The notes under the pieces were generated by a model. It had not been told where the DNA came from. It was given only the letters and a program-made list of their open reading frames with translations, and ran no database searches. DNA of 64,000 bases from contig NZ_VYGV01000026.1 of assembly GCF_013387465.1 (NCBI RefSeq), positions 1 to 64,000 of the forward strand, in the 5' to 3' direction. Origin of the DNA: Hydrogenophaga aromaticivorans (GTDB taxonomy: Bacteria; Pseudomonadota; Gammaproteobacteria; Burkholderiales; Burkholderiaceae_C). Positions 36,006-44,882 of the stretch are shown piece by piece (within the stretch, counting starts at the first letter, position 1; the number at the start of each line of letters is the position of its first letter). Position numbers and translations under genes: made by a program.

Positions 36006-37832
36006 ATGAATACCCTGCACAGCCCCGTCGCCACCCTGGCCCACGGGCGCCTGAAACCCCTCGTCTGGTGGCTTCGCGGCCTGTTGGGCGCATCGCTGCT
36101 GGCGGGCGCCTTTGCCTCTCTGGCCCAAGGCACACCGGCCCCCGTGGATCCCGCCCCTGCGGCCACCGAAACACCCGAGGTGCGCAATTCCGACCTGGAT
36201 GCGCCGTTGTTCTACCAGCTGTTGCTGGGTGAACTCAACGTCGGTGCCGGTGACCCCGGCACCGGCTATTCGTACTTCCTCGACGCGGCGCGCAAACAGC
36301 ATGACGCCCAGCTGTACCGGCGGGCGGTGGACATCGCCCTGCAGGCCCGCTCGGGCGAAGCGGCCCTGACTGCGGCCCAGGCCTGGTCCAAAGACCTGCC
36401 CGATTCGCTGGACGCAGACCGCTTCGTGCTGCAAATCCTGCTGGCGCTCAACCGACCCGGCGAAACCGGCCCGGTCCTGCGCTCCCTGCTCGCCCGCTCG
36501 CCAGTCGCCGAACGCAACGACACCATCAATGCGATTCCACAAACCTATGCCCGCGTCGCCGACAAAGCCCTCGCGCTGAAAGTGGTGCGCGAAGCACTGA
36601 CGCCCTCGCTCAAAGTTTCCGAAAACGCAGCGGCGGCCTGGACCACGCTGGGGCGCATGGAACTGGCGCAGGACCAGCTCGCCCCGGCGCTGGAGTCGGT
36701 CCGTCAGGCACAAGCGGCCGAGCCCGGATCGGTGTTTCCTGCCCTGCTCGCGCTGGAGTTGATGGAACGGGGTCAGAAAGACGCCGAGGCCTTGGTGCGC
36801 GTGCAACTGCAGGCCAGCCCACCCTCCGCCGCCAACGGCACCACGGTGGCCCTGACCTACGCGCGCATCCTGCTCGACCTGCAGCGCAACGCCGAAGCCC
36901 GTGCCCTGCTGGAGCGCCTGACCCAGGCCCAACCCGACCTGCCCGAACCCTGGCTGCTGCTGGCCTCGCTGCAGGTGCAGGACAGCACCTCCCACGCAGC
37001 CGCCACCGCTTCGCTGCAGAAATACATGGCCCTGGCCCGCCAGTCCGGAGACGAGCGCAGCGCCCGTGGCCTGACCCAGGCCTATCTGCTGATGGCCCAG
37101 ATGGCCGAGAAGCAGAAAGACTTTGTGGCCGCCAACGCCTGGCTGGACCGGATTGAAAATGCCGACGAAATCATGGCGGCCCAGATGCGCCGCGCTTCGT
37201 TGCTGGCACGCCAGGGACAGATGGCCCAGGCGCGCGCCCTGCTGCGCAACCAGCCCGAGCGCCGCCCAGAAGATGCGCGCCTGAAGCTCGTCGCCGAGGC
37301 CCAGCTGCTGCGCGACTTCAAGGACTGGCAGCAGGCCTACGAGGTGTATGGCGAAGCCGTCACCCGCTTCCCGAACGACAACGACCTGATCTACGACCAG
37401 GCCATGATGGCCGAGAAGGCGAACCGGCTGGACGCGATGGAAAGCCTGTTGCGCCAGCTGATCGCCACCAAGCCGGACCACCACCACGCGTACAACGCGC
37501 TGGGCTACTCGCTGGCCGATCGCAGCGTGCGCCTGCCCGAAGCCAAACAGCTGATTGAAAAGGCCGTCGAACTCGCACCCGAAGACGCCTACATCCAGGA
37601 CAGCCTGGGCTGGGTGGAGTTCCGGATGGGCAATGTCCGTCGCGCACAGGACATCCTCCAGAGCGCCTATGTCAAACGCCCCGATGCCGAGATCGCTGCC
37701 CATCTGGGCGAGGTCCTGTGGGCGCAGGGACAACGGGAACAGGCCCTGAAGATCTGGCGCGAAGGCCTGCTGCTGTCGAGCGACAACGAGACCCTGCAAG
37801 GCACCCTCAAACGCCTGCGTGTCCAGCCATGA
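36006..37832 (+). CDS. Secreted tetratricopeptide-repeat protein
   Basis: A TPR protein of 608 residues with an N-terminal hydrophobic signal (about residues 18-41, ending ASLAQG). Helical repeats run to the C terminus, best conserved in YNALGYSLADRSVRLPEAKQL and DSLGWVEFRMGNVRRAQ. It is translationally coupled to lolB by an ATGA overlap, which suggests a role in outer-membrane or lipoprotein biogenesis. The exact function is not known to me. Confidence 0.85.
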   Translation: MNTLHSPVATLAHGRLKPLVWWLRGLLGASLLAGAFASLAQGTPAPVDPAPAATETPEVRNSDLDAPLFYQLLLGELNVGAGDPGTGYSYFLDAARKQHDAQLYRRAVDIALQARSGEAALTAAQAWSKDLPDSLDADRFVLQILLALNRPGETGPVLRSLLARSPVAERNDTINAIPQTYARVADKALALKVVREALTPSLKVSENAAAAWTTLGRMELAQDQLAPALESVRQAQAAEPGSVFPALLALELMERGQKDAEALVRVQLQASPPSAANGTTVALTYARILLDLQRNAEARALLERLTQAQPDLPEPWLLLASLQVQDSTSHAAATASLQKYMALARQSGDERSARGLTQAYLLMAQMAEKQKDFVAANAWLDRIENADEIMAAQMRRASLLARQGQMAQARALLRNQPERRPEDARLKLVAEAQLLRDFKDWQQAYEVYGEAVTRFPNDNDLIYDQAMMAEKANRLDAMESLLRQLIATKPDHHHAYNALGYSLADRSVRLPEAKQLIEKAVELAPEDAYIQDSLGWVEFRMGNVRRAQDILQSAYVKRPDAEIAAHLGEVLWAQGQREQALKIWREGLLLSSDNETLQGTLKRLRVQP

Positions 37833-38341
37833 ACCTGGACGCGGGTCGGGGCGCGTGGTCACGCCGCCACGCGGTGCTGGCGGGCCTGGTCACGGCGATC
37901 CTGTTGACCGGTTGCGCCACCCCCCAGCGCAGCGCCGCCCCGGGTGAAGCTTTCTGGAGCGGGCGGCTGGCCCTGAACGTCGAGAGCGACCCTCCCCAGT
38001 CGTATTCCGCCAGCTTCGATCTGCGTGGTTCACCCGATGCGGGCGAACTGATGCTGAACTCGCCACTGGGCAACACCCTGGCCCGGGTGCAGTGGCAGCC
38101 GGGCAGCGCCGTGTTGCACCAGGGAGAACGCGTCACTCAGCGCCAGAGCCTTGACGAACTGACCACCGAGTTTGGTGGCACGGCGCTGCCCGTGGCGGCC
38201 CTGTTTGCCTGGCTCCAGGGCCAGGCCCGCGAGGCCGATGGCTGGCAAGCCGATCTCTCGCGCCAGCCCGAGGGGCGGGTGAACGCCCGCCGCCGACTGC
38301 CGCTGCCCGCCGCCGAACTGCGCATCATTTTCCAGCCATGA
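37829..38341 (+). CDS. lolB: Outer-membrane lipoprotein receptor LolB
   Basis: Accepts lipoproteins from LolA and inserts them in the outer membrane. It is itself a lipoprotein of 170 residues, with lipobox LLTGC near residue 29. The beta-half-barrel family pattern is weak but visible (FWSGRLALNVES, GELMLNSPLGNTLARVQW). ATGA overlaps link it to the TPR gene before and ispE after, the common LolB-IspE order in betaproteobacteria. Confidence 0.88.
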   Translation: MNLDAGRGAWSRRHAVLAGLVTAILLTGCATPQRSAAPGEAFWSGRLALNVESDPPQSYSASFDLRGSPDAGELMLNSPLGNTLARVQWQPGSAVLHQGERVTQRQSLDELTTEFGGTALPVAALFAWLQGQAREADGWQADLSRQPEGRVNARRRLPLPAAELRIIFQP

Positions 38342-39243
38342 CACCGGTCCACACCCGCACGGTGCAGCAGCACCTGCACGGCGTTCCCGCGCCGGCCAAG
38401 CTCAACCTGTTCCTGCACATCACGGGCCGCCGCGCCGACGGCTACCACCTCCTGCAGTCGGTGTTCATGCTCATCGACTGGTGCGACCGGCTGGATGTCG
38501 AGCTGCGCACCGACGGCGGCATCAGCCGCCAGGACCTGCAGCCGGGTCTGTTGCCCGCCGAAGACCTGACGCTGCGCGCCGCCCGGGCCTTGCAGCAAGC
38601 CACCGGCTGCACCCTGGGCGCACACATCACGCTGGACAAGCGCATACCAGCCGAAGCCGGCATGGGCGGCGGTTCATCGGACGCGGCGAGCACGCTGCTG
38701 GCGCTCAACCGGCTCTGGGGCCTGGGCCTGAAGCGACACGAGCTGTCCGCCATCGGTCTTCAGCTGGGGGCCGACGTCCCCTTTTTCCTCGGCGGTCACA
38801 ACGCCTGGGTCGAGGGTGTCGGCGAACAGATCACGCCCATTTCATTGCCCCCTGCGCGGTTTCTGGTGCTCAAACCGGCTGGCGGCGCGTCCACGCAACG
38901 CATTTTTGCTTCACCTTTGCTGAAGCGCGATACAAAAACTGCTACAATCCAAGGCTTTGCTGCAAACGACACACAAGATCTGCCGCGGCTCGATATCCAG
39001 AGCATTCTGGACTTCGGCCACAACGATCTTCAGCCCGCAGCCCAGGCGATCTGTCCCGAAGTGGGGCAATGCCTGGACTGGTTGTCCGCTCAGGGCCTGC
39101 AAGGCCGCATGACCGGATCGGGCACCGCGGTGTTTGCGCAAATGCCGCATCCGCTGGATGAGCATCCTGTCCCTGGTGACTGGACTGTCCGCGAATGCAG
39201 CAACATGGATGCACATCCATTGCTTGACTGGTGCAGCGATTAG
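38338..39243 (+). CDS. ispE: 4-diphosphocytidyl-2-C-methyl-D-erythritol kinase
   Basis: A GHMP kinase of the MEP isoprenoid pathway, 301 residues. The substrate region PAKLNLFLHITGRRADGYH and the ATP-binding PAEAGMGGGSSDAAS are intact. The C-terminal GSGTAVFA motif is also present. It overlaps lolB by ATGA and is followed by tRNA-Gln and prs, a conserved betaproteobacterial order. Confidence 0.96.
   Translation: MTPVHTRTVQQHLHGVPAPAKLNLFLHITGRRADGYHLLQSVFMLIDWCDRLDVELRTDGGISRQDLQPGLLPAEDLTLRAARALQQATGCTLGAHITLDKRIPAEAGMGGGSSDAASTLLALNRLWGLGLKRHELSAIGLQLGADVPFFLGGHNAWVEGVGEQITPISLPPARFLVLKPAGGASTQRIFASPLLKRDTKTATIQGFAANDTQDLPRLDIQSILDFGHNDLQPAAQAICPEVGQCLDWLSAQGLQGRMTGSGTAVFAQMPHPLDEHPVPGDWTVRECSNMDAHPLLDWCSD
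38939..38948 (+). promoter_or_regulatory. Possible intragenic extended -10 promoter in ispE
   Basis: TG-C-TACAAT (TACAAT at 38943-38948) sits in an unusually AT-rich patch of ispE. It could start transcripts into tRNA-Gln and prs. No well-spaced -35 element is present. Confidence 0.3.
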
Positions 39244-39246
39244 AAT
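39220..39246 (+). promoter_or_regulatory. Possible promoter for tRNA-Gln and prs
   Basis: TTGCTT (39220-39225) and TAGAAT (39241-39246) overlap the ispE stop codon, 95 bp before the tRNA. The 15-bp spacer is short, so support is weak. Confidence 0.3.
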
Positions 39247-39340
39247 ATCGGCTTGCGCACAGCCCAGGCAGTTGATGCGCAACCTGCGACATGTTTTTGG
39301 GTTGTCTGTCCGGCTTCATCGCCAAACAGATGACCTGCGT

Positions 39341-39417
39341 AGGGGAGTCGCCAAGTTGGTAAAGGCACTGGATTTTGATTCCAGCATGCGAGGGTTCGAG
39401 TCCTTCCTCCCCTGCCA
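39341..39417 (+). tRNA. tRNA-Gln (anticodon TTG)
   Basis: A 77-nt cloverleaf with encoded CCA. The acceptor stem is AGGGGAG/CTCCCCT with discriminator G. The anticodon loop TTTTGAT gives TTG. It lies between ispE and prs, as in many betaproteobacteria. Confidence 0.95.
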
Positions 39418-39442
39418 GATTTTTTGAAACACGTACCGGCCG

Positions 39443-39478
39443 GGCCGCTTCGACACACGTTAAGCGGCCACTTTTTTT
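39443..39478 (+). terminator. Rho-independent terminator after tRNA-Gln
   Basis: GGCCGCTT (39443-39450) pairs with AAGCGGCC (39462-39469), followed by a T7 run. It would end or attenuate the tRNA transcript before prs. Confidence 0.8.
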
Positions 39479-39502
39479 GCCGTTGATGCAGCTGGGAACA
39501 CC

Positions 39503-40477
39503 ATGCAAGTTCAGCCCCCGGATTTCATGATCTTCACCGGCAATGCCAATCCGGTATTGGCCGCCGAAATCGCCCAGCACCTCGGTACCCAGCTCGGCTC
39601 GGCCAACGTGGGTCGCTTTTCCGACGGTGAAGTCACCGTGGAAATCACGCAGAACGTGCGTACCCGCGAAGTCTTTGTGATCCAGTCGACCTGCGCGCCG
39701 ACCAATGAGAACCTGATGGAACTCATCATCATGGTCGATGCGCTCAAACGGGCCTCGGCCTCGCGCATTTCGGCCGTCATCCCCTATTTCGGCTACGCCC
39801 GCCAGGATCGCCGCCCGCGTTCGAGCCGCGTGCCGATCACGGCCAAGGTCGTGGCCAACATGCTGCAAGCGGTCGGTGTCGACCGCGTGCTCACCATGGA
39901 CCTGCACGCCGACCAGATCCAGGGTTTCTTCGACATTCCGGTGGACAACATCTATGCCTCGCCGGTGCTGCTGGGCGACCTGCGCGCGAAGAACTACACC
40001 GACCTGCTGGTGGTGTCGCCCGACGTCGGCGGCGTGGTGCGCGCCCGTGCGCTGGCCAAGCAGCTCAATTGCGACATGGCCATCATCGACAAGCGCCGCC
40101 CGAAGGCCAACGTGTCTGAAGTCATGCACGTGATCGGTGACATCGAAGGCCGCAACTGCGTGATCATGGACGACATGATCGACACCGCCGGCACGCTGGT
40201 GAAAGCCGCCGAGGTGCTGAAAGAGCGTGGTGCCAAAAGCGTCTACGCCTACTGCACCCACCCCATTTTTTCGGGCCCCGCCATCGAACGCCTGGCCAAA
40301 GGCAATGCACTGGACGAGGTTGTGGTGACCAACACCATCCCCCTGTCGCAGGCCGCTCAGGCCTGTTCCAAGATTCGCCAGCTCTCCGTGGCGCCGCTGA
40401 TGGCCGAAACCATCGCGCGCATCGCCTCGGGTGAGTCGGTCATGAGTTTGTTTGCCGATCAGGACAACCTTTTCTAA
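39503..40477 (+). CDS. prs: Ribose-phosphate pyrophosphokinase
   Basis: Makes PRPP from ribose 5-phosphate and ATP for nucleotide, histidine and NAD synthesis. It has 324 residues. The catalytic flexible-loop region YARQDRR, the DLHADQIQGFFDIPVDN segment and the PRPP-binding loop IMDDMIDTAGTL are all intact. It follows a terminator behind tRNA-Gln and precedes rplY. Confidence 0.97.
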   Translation: MQVQPPDFMIFTGNANPVLAAEIAQHLGTQLGSANVGRFSDGEVTVEITQNVRTREVFVIQSTCAPTNENLMELIIMVDALKRASASRISAVIPYFGYARQDRRPRSSRVPITAKVVANMLQAVGVDRVLTMDLHADQIQGFFDIPVDNIYASPVLLGDLRAKNYTDLLVVSPDVGGVVRARALAKQLNCDMAIIDKRRPKANVSEVMHVIGDIEGRNCVIMDDMIDTAGTLVKAAEVLKERGAKSVYAYCTHPIFSGPAIERLAKGNALDEVVVTNTIPLSQAAQACSKIRQLSVAPLMAETIARIASGESVMSLFADQDNLF

Positions 40478-40492
40478 GGCCTGACAGCAACA

Positions 40493-40533
40493 AAAAGCAG
40501 GCCGCCCTGCACATTCAGCAAGCGGCCTTTTTC
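40493..40533 (+). terminator. Rho-independent terminator after prs
   Basis: GGCCGC and GCGGCC arms about 18 bases apart are followed by a T5 run, 16 bp after the prs stop. Confidence 0.75.
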
Positions 40534-40577
40534 AACCGAGGCGTTCTGGTCGCGGAACCCCTCTACAGGAGTCAGTT

Positions 40578-41204
40578 ATGCAATTTGTCGCTTTTGAGCG
40601 CGCCAAGCAGGGTACGGGTGCGAGCCGCCGTCTCCGCATCACCGGTCGCACGCCCGGTATCGTTTTCGGTGGCGAAACGCCCGCCGCCACGATCGAACTC
40701 GATCACAACGCCTTGTGGCATGCCCTGAAGAAAGAAGCTTTCCACGCTTCGATCCTCGACATGGAACTCGCCGGCACGACCCAGAAAGTGCTGCTGCGCG
40801 ACGTGCAGTACCACCCCTTCAAGCCCCTCGTGCTGCACGTGGACTTCCAGCGCGTGGACGACAAGACCCGCCTGCACAAGAAGGTGCCCCTGCACTTCGT
40901 GGGCGCTGAAGAGTCGCCGGCCGTCAAGACCGACAAGTGCGCTGTCAGCCACGTGATGACCGAAATCGAAATCGAGTGCCTGGCCACCCAGCTGCCCGAG
41001 CACATCACCGTGGACCTGAGCAACGTCACCACGGGTTCGACCGTTCACACCGGCGACATCGTGCTGCCCAAGGGCATCAAGCTCGTGCTTCACGGCCGCA
41101 CCAACCTGACGGTGGCCACGCTGGTCGAGCCGGTCAAGGAAGTGGTTGCCGCTCCCGTCGTGGCCGCAGTCGACGACAAGAAAAAGGGCAAAGGCAAGAA
41201 GTAA
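40578..41204 (+). CDS. rplY: 50S ribosomal protein L25 (long, Ctc form)
   Basis: Binds 5S rRNA in the large subunit. It has 208 residues, the long Ctc/TL5-type with an N-terminal L25 domain (residues 1-95) and a C-terminal beta domain. It ends in a basic tail (KKKGKGKK). It has its own terminators before and after, so expression is separable from prs and pth. Confidence 0.95.
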   Translation: MQFVAFERAKQGTGASRRLRITGRTPGIVFGGETPAATIELDHNALWHALKKEAFHASILDMELAGTTQKVLLRDVQYHPFKPLVLHVDFQRVDDKTRLHKKVPLHFVGAEESPAVKTDKCAVSHVMTEIEIECLATQLPEHITVDLSNVTTGSTVHTGDIVLPKGIKLVLHGRTNLTVATLVEPVKEVVAAPVVAAVDDKKKGKGKK

Positions 41205-41246
41205 GTTCTGCCTTGGCGGCCCGGCACCGGATCGCTTTGCCCCTCG

Positions 41247-41271
41247 AAGGCCCGCTCACGCGGGCCTTTTT
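41247..41271 (+). terminator. Rho-independent terminator after rplY
   Basis: AGGCCCGC (41248-41255) and GCGGGCCT (41260-41267) form a hairpin with a TCAC loop and a T5 run. Confidence 0.85.
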
Positions 41272-41297
41272 CATTCCTGCCACCCGATAATCTGCGC

Positions 41298-41945
41298 ATG
41301 ATCAAGCTCATCGCCGGCCTGGGCAATCCAGGTCCTGAATACGAACATACCCGCCACAACGCCGGTTTCTGGTGGGTGGATGAAGCGGCGCGCCTGCTCA
41401 AGGTGTCGCTGCAGATGGAGCGCAGCCACTTCGGCCTGGTCGCGCGCACCTCCGTGGGCGGGCAAAGCGTCTGGCTGGTCGAGCCGCAGACCTTCATGAA
41501 CCTCTCGGGCAAATCGGTGGGCTCGCTGGCGCGGTTTTTCAAGATCGCGCCGGAAGAAGTGCTCGTGGTGCACGACGAGCTCGACCTGCCACCCGGCGAA
41601 GTGAAGCTCAAAAAGGGGGGCGGGCACGCCGGCCACAACGGTCTTCGCGACATCCACGCCCAGCTGGGCAGCGCCGACTACTGGCGGCTGCGCGTCGGCA
41701 TCGGGCACCCGGGCAACAAAAATGAAGTGGCGAACTGGGTGCTGAAAAAGCCGTCGCCCGACGACCGCATCGCCATCGCCCAGGCGCTGGACCGCAGCCT
41801 CAAGGCACTGCCCCAGCTGATCGCCGGTGAAATGGACAAAGCGACAGCGCTGATCCACACCAGCAAGCCCCCGCGCCCGAAACCGCCGCGCCCTGCCCCA
41901 GCCGCAGATCAGGCCGAAGGTCCACCCTCGGCCGTCAAGGACTGA
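41298..41945 (+). CDS. pth: Peptidyl-tRNA hydrolase
   Basis: Recycles stalled peptidyl-tRNAs. It has 215 residues. Catalytic and substrate motifs are intact: GLGNPGPEYEHTRHNAGF with the catalytic His, FMNLSGKSV, and HDELDLPPGEVKLKKGGG. A 20-residue Pro/Lys-rich tail exceeds the usual length and overlaps the convergent ferredoxin gene by 37 bp. Confidence 0.95.
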   Translation: MIKLIAGLGNPGPEYEHTRHNAGFWWVDEAARLLKVSLQMERSHFGLVARTSVGGQSVWLVEPQTFMNLSGKSVGSLARFFKIAPEEVLVVHDELDLPPGEVKLKKGGGHAGHNGLRDIHAQLGSADYWRLRVGIGHPGNKNEVANWVLKKPSPDDRIAIAQALDRSLKALPQLIAGEMDKATALIHTSKPPRPKPPRPAPAADQAEGPPSAVKD

Positions 41946-42193
41946 CCCGCTTTCTGCAGGCGCTGGTATTTTTGCCAGAGCGTTTCGTGGCTCTCGATGT
42001 GTTCCGGGTTCACCGGGATGCAGCTGACGGGACACACCTGCATGCACTGGGGCTCGTCAAAATGTCCCACGCACTCGGTGCACTTGGCGGGATCGATCTC
42101 GTAGATCTCCTCGCCCATGTAGATGGCCTGGTTCGGGCACTCGGGTTCGCAGACATCGCAATTGATGCACTCGGCGGTGATCATCAGGGCCAT
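41909..42193 (-). CDS. YfhL-type 2[4Fe-4S] ferredoxin
   Basis: A 94-residue dicluster ferredoxin. The first motif C-x2-C-x2-C-x3-C is seen in CINCDVCEPECP. The second group (CTEC...CMQVCPVSC) has the extended spacing of YfhL/chromatium-type ferredoxins. The C-terminal helix (LWQKYQRLQ) is typical. It ends inside the convergent pth gene and lies 10 bp after coaD on its own strand's downstream side, so it precedes coaD in transcription. Confidence 0.9.
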   Translation of the reverse strand: MALMITAECINCDVCEPECPNQAIYMGEEIYEIDPAKCTECVGHFDEPQCMQVCPVSCIPVNPEHIESHETLWQKYQRLQKAGQSLTAEGGPSA

Positions 42194-42203
42194 AACCGGG
42201 TCC

Positions 42204-42722
42204 TCAGGCCTGCAAGGGCCGCGGTGCCAGGCGCTGCGCCACCGCCGGGCTCACCATCTGCGACACATCGCCACCCAGGGTGGAAATCTCGCGCACCAGC
42301 GTGCTGGAAATGCACTGCAGTTCCGCCTGCGGCAGCAGGAACACCGTCTCCACGGCCGGGTTGAGCTTGCGGTTCATCGCGGCCATCTGGGCCTCGTAGT
42401 CGAAGTCGGTCAGGTTGCGGACGCCGCGCACCACGGCACGAGCGCCCTGCTGGCGGCAGAAATCCATGATCAGGCCTTCGAACGGGAGCACACGGATGTG
42501 CCCACCCGTGCTGGCCATGGCTTCGGCGGCCATGTCCATGCGTTCCCGCAGGCTGAAGCGGGTCTTCTTGTGGTGGGCCACCGCCACGGCGATGATCACT
42601 TCGTCGAACAGCAGCGCGGCTCGGCGGGCCACGTCTTCGTGACCCAGGGTCAGCGGATCGAAGGTGCCGCTGTAGACCGCGATGCGGGAGTTTTTAGCTG
42701 CCAGAGAGGACTCGGAATTCAT
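42204..42722 (-). CDS. coaD: Phosphopantetheine adenylyltransferase
   Basis: Transfers AMP to 4'-phosphopantetheine in coenzyme A synthesis. It has 172 residues from ATG 42722. The nucleotidyltransferase motifs YSGTFDPLTLGH (T/HxGH) and ISSTLVRE are intact. It is followed by the ferredoxin gene and preceded by rsmD, the standard rsmD-coaD-ferredoxin order of betaproteobacteria. Confidence 0.95.
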   Translation of the reverse strand: MNSESSLAAKNSRIAVYSGTFDPLTLGHEDVARRAALLFDEVIIAVAVAHHKKTRFSLRERMDMAAEAMASTGGHIRVLPFEGLIMDFCRQQGARAVVRGVRNLTDFDYEAQMAAMNRKLNPAVETVFLLPQAELQCISSTLVREISTLGGDVSQMVSPAVAQRLAPRPLQA

Positions 42723-42772
42723 CCGGGAATTATGCGCGAGGGGTCTGGCCGCCGTGGGACCGCCGACGAAAG

Positions 42773-43378
42773 TCACTGAGGCGGCAGGGGGCGCAGCAGA
42801 TGGTAGGCCACGACGCCGGCCTTGCCCTGGCGGTGCAGCTGCAGGCCCAGTTGCGCGAGCTCGTCGTCGCTCCAGACGCGCGGCGCCTCCAGGTAGATCA
42901 GGCCATCGTCGCGCAAGCACTGCCGCGCGGCCTGCAAGGCAGCGGTGAACAGCGCGTCGTTGCCCTCCTCACCAAAGGGTGGATCGAGAAACACCAGATC
43001 CAGCCCCTGGCCACGGCGTTGCTGCATAGCCGTCACCCCGTCGCCCCGCTCCACGCGCACGGCGTCGGCTTTCAGCCTGGACTTGAGGGCGCTCAGGGTC
43101 TTGATCAGGTGCGCGTCCTGCTCGACCAGCACCACCTCGGCCGCACCGCGGGATGCCGCCTCCAGGCCCAGGGCGCCGGTACCGGCAAAGGCGTCCAGGC
43201 ACCGAAAGCCGGTCAGGTCCTGGCCCAGCCAGTTGAACAGGGTTTCGCGCACACGAACGGGCGTGGGCCGCAGCCCCGGGCGGTCGGCCACCGGCAGCGG
43301 CGTGCGCTTCCACAGACCACCGATGATGCGGACTTCGTGCGGCGCGTTGACGGTGGGACGGGGTACGGACTTTTTCAT
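42773..43378 (-). CDS. rsmD: 16S rRNA (guanine-966-N2)-methyltransferase RsmD
   Basis: Methylates G966 of 16S rRNA. It has 201 residues. The SAM-binding motif LDAFAGTGALGLEAASRG and the catalytic DPPFGEE motif are intact. The N terminus shows VRIIGGLWKRTPLPV, family-typical. It lies 50 bp upstream of coaD and directly downstream of the repeat element and the M16 gene pair. Confidence 0.94.
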   Translation of the reverse strand: MKKSVPRPTVNAPHEVRIIGGLWKRTPLPVADRPGLRPTPVRVRETLFNWLGQDLTGFRCLDAFAGTGALGLEAASRGAAEVVLVEQDAHLIKTLSALKSRLKADAVRVERGDGVTAMQQRRGQGLDLVFLDPPFGEEGNDALFTAALQAARQCLRDDGLIYLEAPRVWSDDELAQLGLQLHRQGKAGVVAYHLLRPLPPQ

Positions 43379-43435
43379 GCAGAGAGCTTACCAAGCCGGT
43401 GTGACCGGCGAGAAATGCCCAACCCAGGATGCGGC

Positions 43436-43508
43436 GGAACCGGCTCCGCCGGGCCGCACCGCATCGCCCCCTGGAGGGGGTCGCGCGCAGCGCGGCGGGG
43501 GTGGGTCA
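43436..43508. repeat. Dispersed three-hairpin 3'-end element, copy 2
   Basis: About 71 bp that match the element at 3-73 with a handful of substitutions, in the same orientation. It includes CCGGC-TCC-GCCGG, a C5/G5 palindrome and the CGCGCAGCGCG hairpin. It ends at the stop codon (43506-43508) of the M16 gene, exactly as copy 1 ends at the boxC stop. Confidence 0.75.
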
Positions 43509-44855
43509 TTGTCCAGCTCCGACCACCACCGTCACCATGCGATCGGGCTGCAGCACACGCGCAAAGGCGCGGCGGATGTCGGCCACGCTGACGCGCTGCA
43601 CCTGGTCGGTCCAGGTGTCGAGGTAATCCAGCGGCAGCCCGTTCCACGCGATGTTGGACACGTTGTCGAGCAGCTTGCGGTTGCTGTCGATGCGCAGCGC
43701 GAAACCGTTGATCAGGTAGTCCTTGGCGGCCTGCAGTTCGGCTTCGGTCGGCCCCTGCTCCACGAACTGGCGCACGACATCCCGCGCCACACCGATGGCC
43801 TGATCGGCCTGGTCGGGCCGGGTGGTCAAGCCCAGCTGGAAAGCGCCCGCGTGCAGACCGGGCGCAAAGTAGCTGTAGACGCTGTAACTCAGGCCGCGCT
43901 TCTCGCGCACTTCGGTGGTCAGGCGGGACACGAAACCACCGCCGCCCAGGATGTAATTGCCCACAAACAGCGGGAAGAAGTCGGGGTCGTTGCGCGGCAC
44001 GCCCGGCTGCCCGATCAGCACCTGGGCCTGGGCCGCCGCAAACGGCAGGCGCAGCGTCTGCTCGCGGGTCAGCGCTTGCACCTCGGGCACCGGCGGCAAT
44101 GCCACACACCCGTGCGGCTGCACCGCGGTCATGAATTGCCCGACGATGCGTTCGGCCCCGGCGCGGTCGATGGCACCCACCAGCGTCACCTGCGCCCGGC
44201 AGGTCGCCACATGGCGCCGGTAAAACGCGCGCATGTCGGCCACGCCGATGGCCCCCAGGGTCTTGGCGTCGGGCTCGAAACCATAGGGGTGGTCGCCGAA
44301 CACCGCGCGGGAAAATGCGCGCCCGGCGTGGGTGCCCGGGCGGTTCTCGGCCTCTTTGAGTGCCGCGATGGACCGCTCGCGGTCACGCTGCCAGACCTTC
44401 TCGGGCCAGGCCGGCGCCGCGAGCTGGCGCGCCGCCAGAGCCACCGCTCGCGCCAGCAGGTCGGGCTCGGTGAGTGAGCGCAGGGACAGGCTGAAGCGGT
44501 CGCTGCTGGCTTGCGCGCTGAACTGGGCACCCAGGTCGGCCCAGGCCTCGCCGAGCTGGTTTTCATCGAGCGCCGGCTGGCCATCGCGTGCCTGCACGCC
44601 GGCCAGCAACATCCCGGCCGTGGCGCCGGCCAGGCCGGCCTGACGGGCGGGATTGCGGCGACTGCCACCGTCAAAATTCAGCTGCACATCCAGCATCGGG
44701 ATCGACGGACTCGCCACGAGGTAGACGCGCGCGCCGCTGGCATGCGTCCAGTGTTCAATTGGGATCGCGGCGCGGGCGCCGGTGAGCGCCCCCAGCCCGG
44801 CGAGCAGCAGGGGCAACCATCGGGTGCGGGTCAGGAAACGGGTGAAGGTCGGCAT
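43506..44855 (-). CDS. M16-family peptidase-like protein, inactive partner
   Basis: A periplasmic M16 zinc-peptidase homologue of 449 residues. A signal peptide ends near ARAA (residues 1-30). The zinc-binding HxxEH motif is missing: where it should stand the sequence reads GLAGATAGMLLAG. The second M16 domain is well kept (TTEVREKRGLSYSVYSYF). It lies 27 bp after an active M16 gene, so it is probably the non-catalytic subunit of a heterodimer. Confidence 0.9.
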   Translation of the reverse strand: MPTFTRFLTRTRWLPLLLAGLGALTGARAAIPIEHWTHASGARVYLVASPSIPMLDVQLNFDGGSRRNPARQAGLAGATAGMLLAGVQARDGQPALDENQLGEAWADLGAQFSAQASSDRFSLSLRSLTEPDLLARAVALAARQLAAPAWPEKVWQRDRERSIAALKEAENRPGTHAGRAFSRAVFGDHPYGFEPDAKTLGAIGVADMRAFYRRHVATCRAQVTLVGAIDRAGAERIVGQFMTAVQPHGCVALPPVPEVQALTREQTLRLPFAAAQAQVLIGQPGVPRNDPDFFPLFVGNYILGGGGFVSRLTTEVREKRGLSYSVYSYFAPGLHAGAFQLGLTTRPDQADQAIGVARDVVRQFVEQGPTEAELQAAKDYLINGFALRIDSNRKLLDNVSNIAWNGLPLDYLDTWTDQVQRVSVADIRRAFARVLQPDRMVTVVVGAGQ

Positions 44856-44882
44856 GCGTGGGGATCGTTCAGGTGGGACGGC

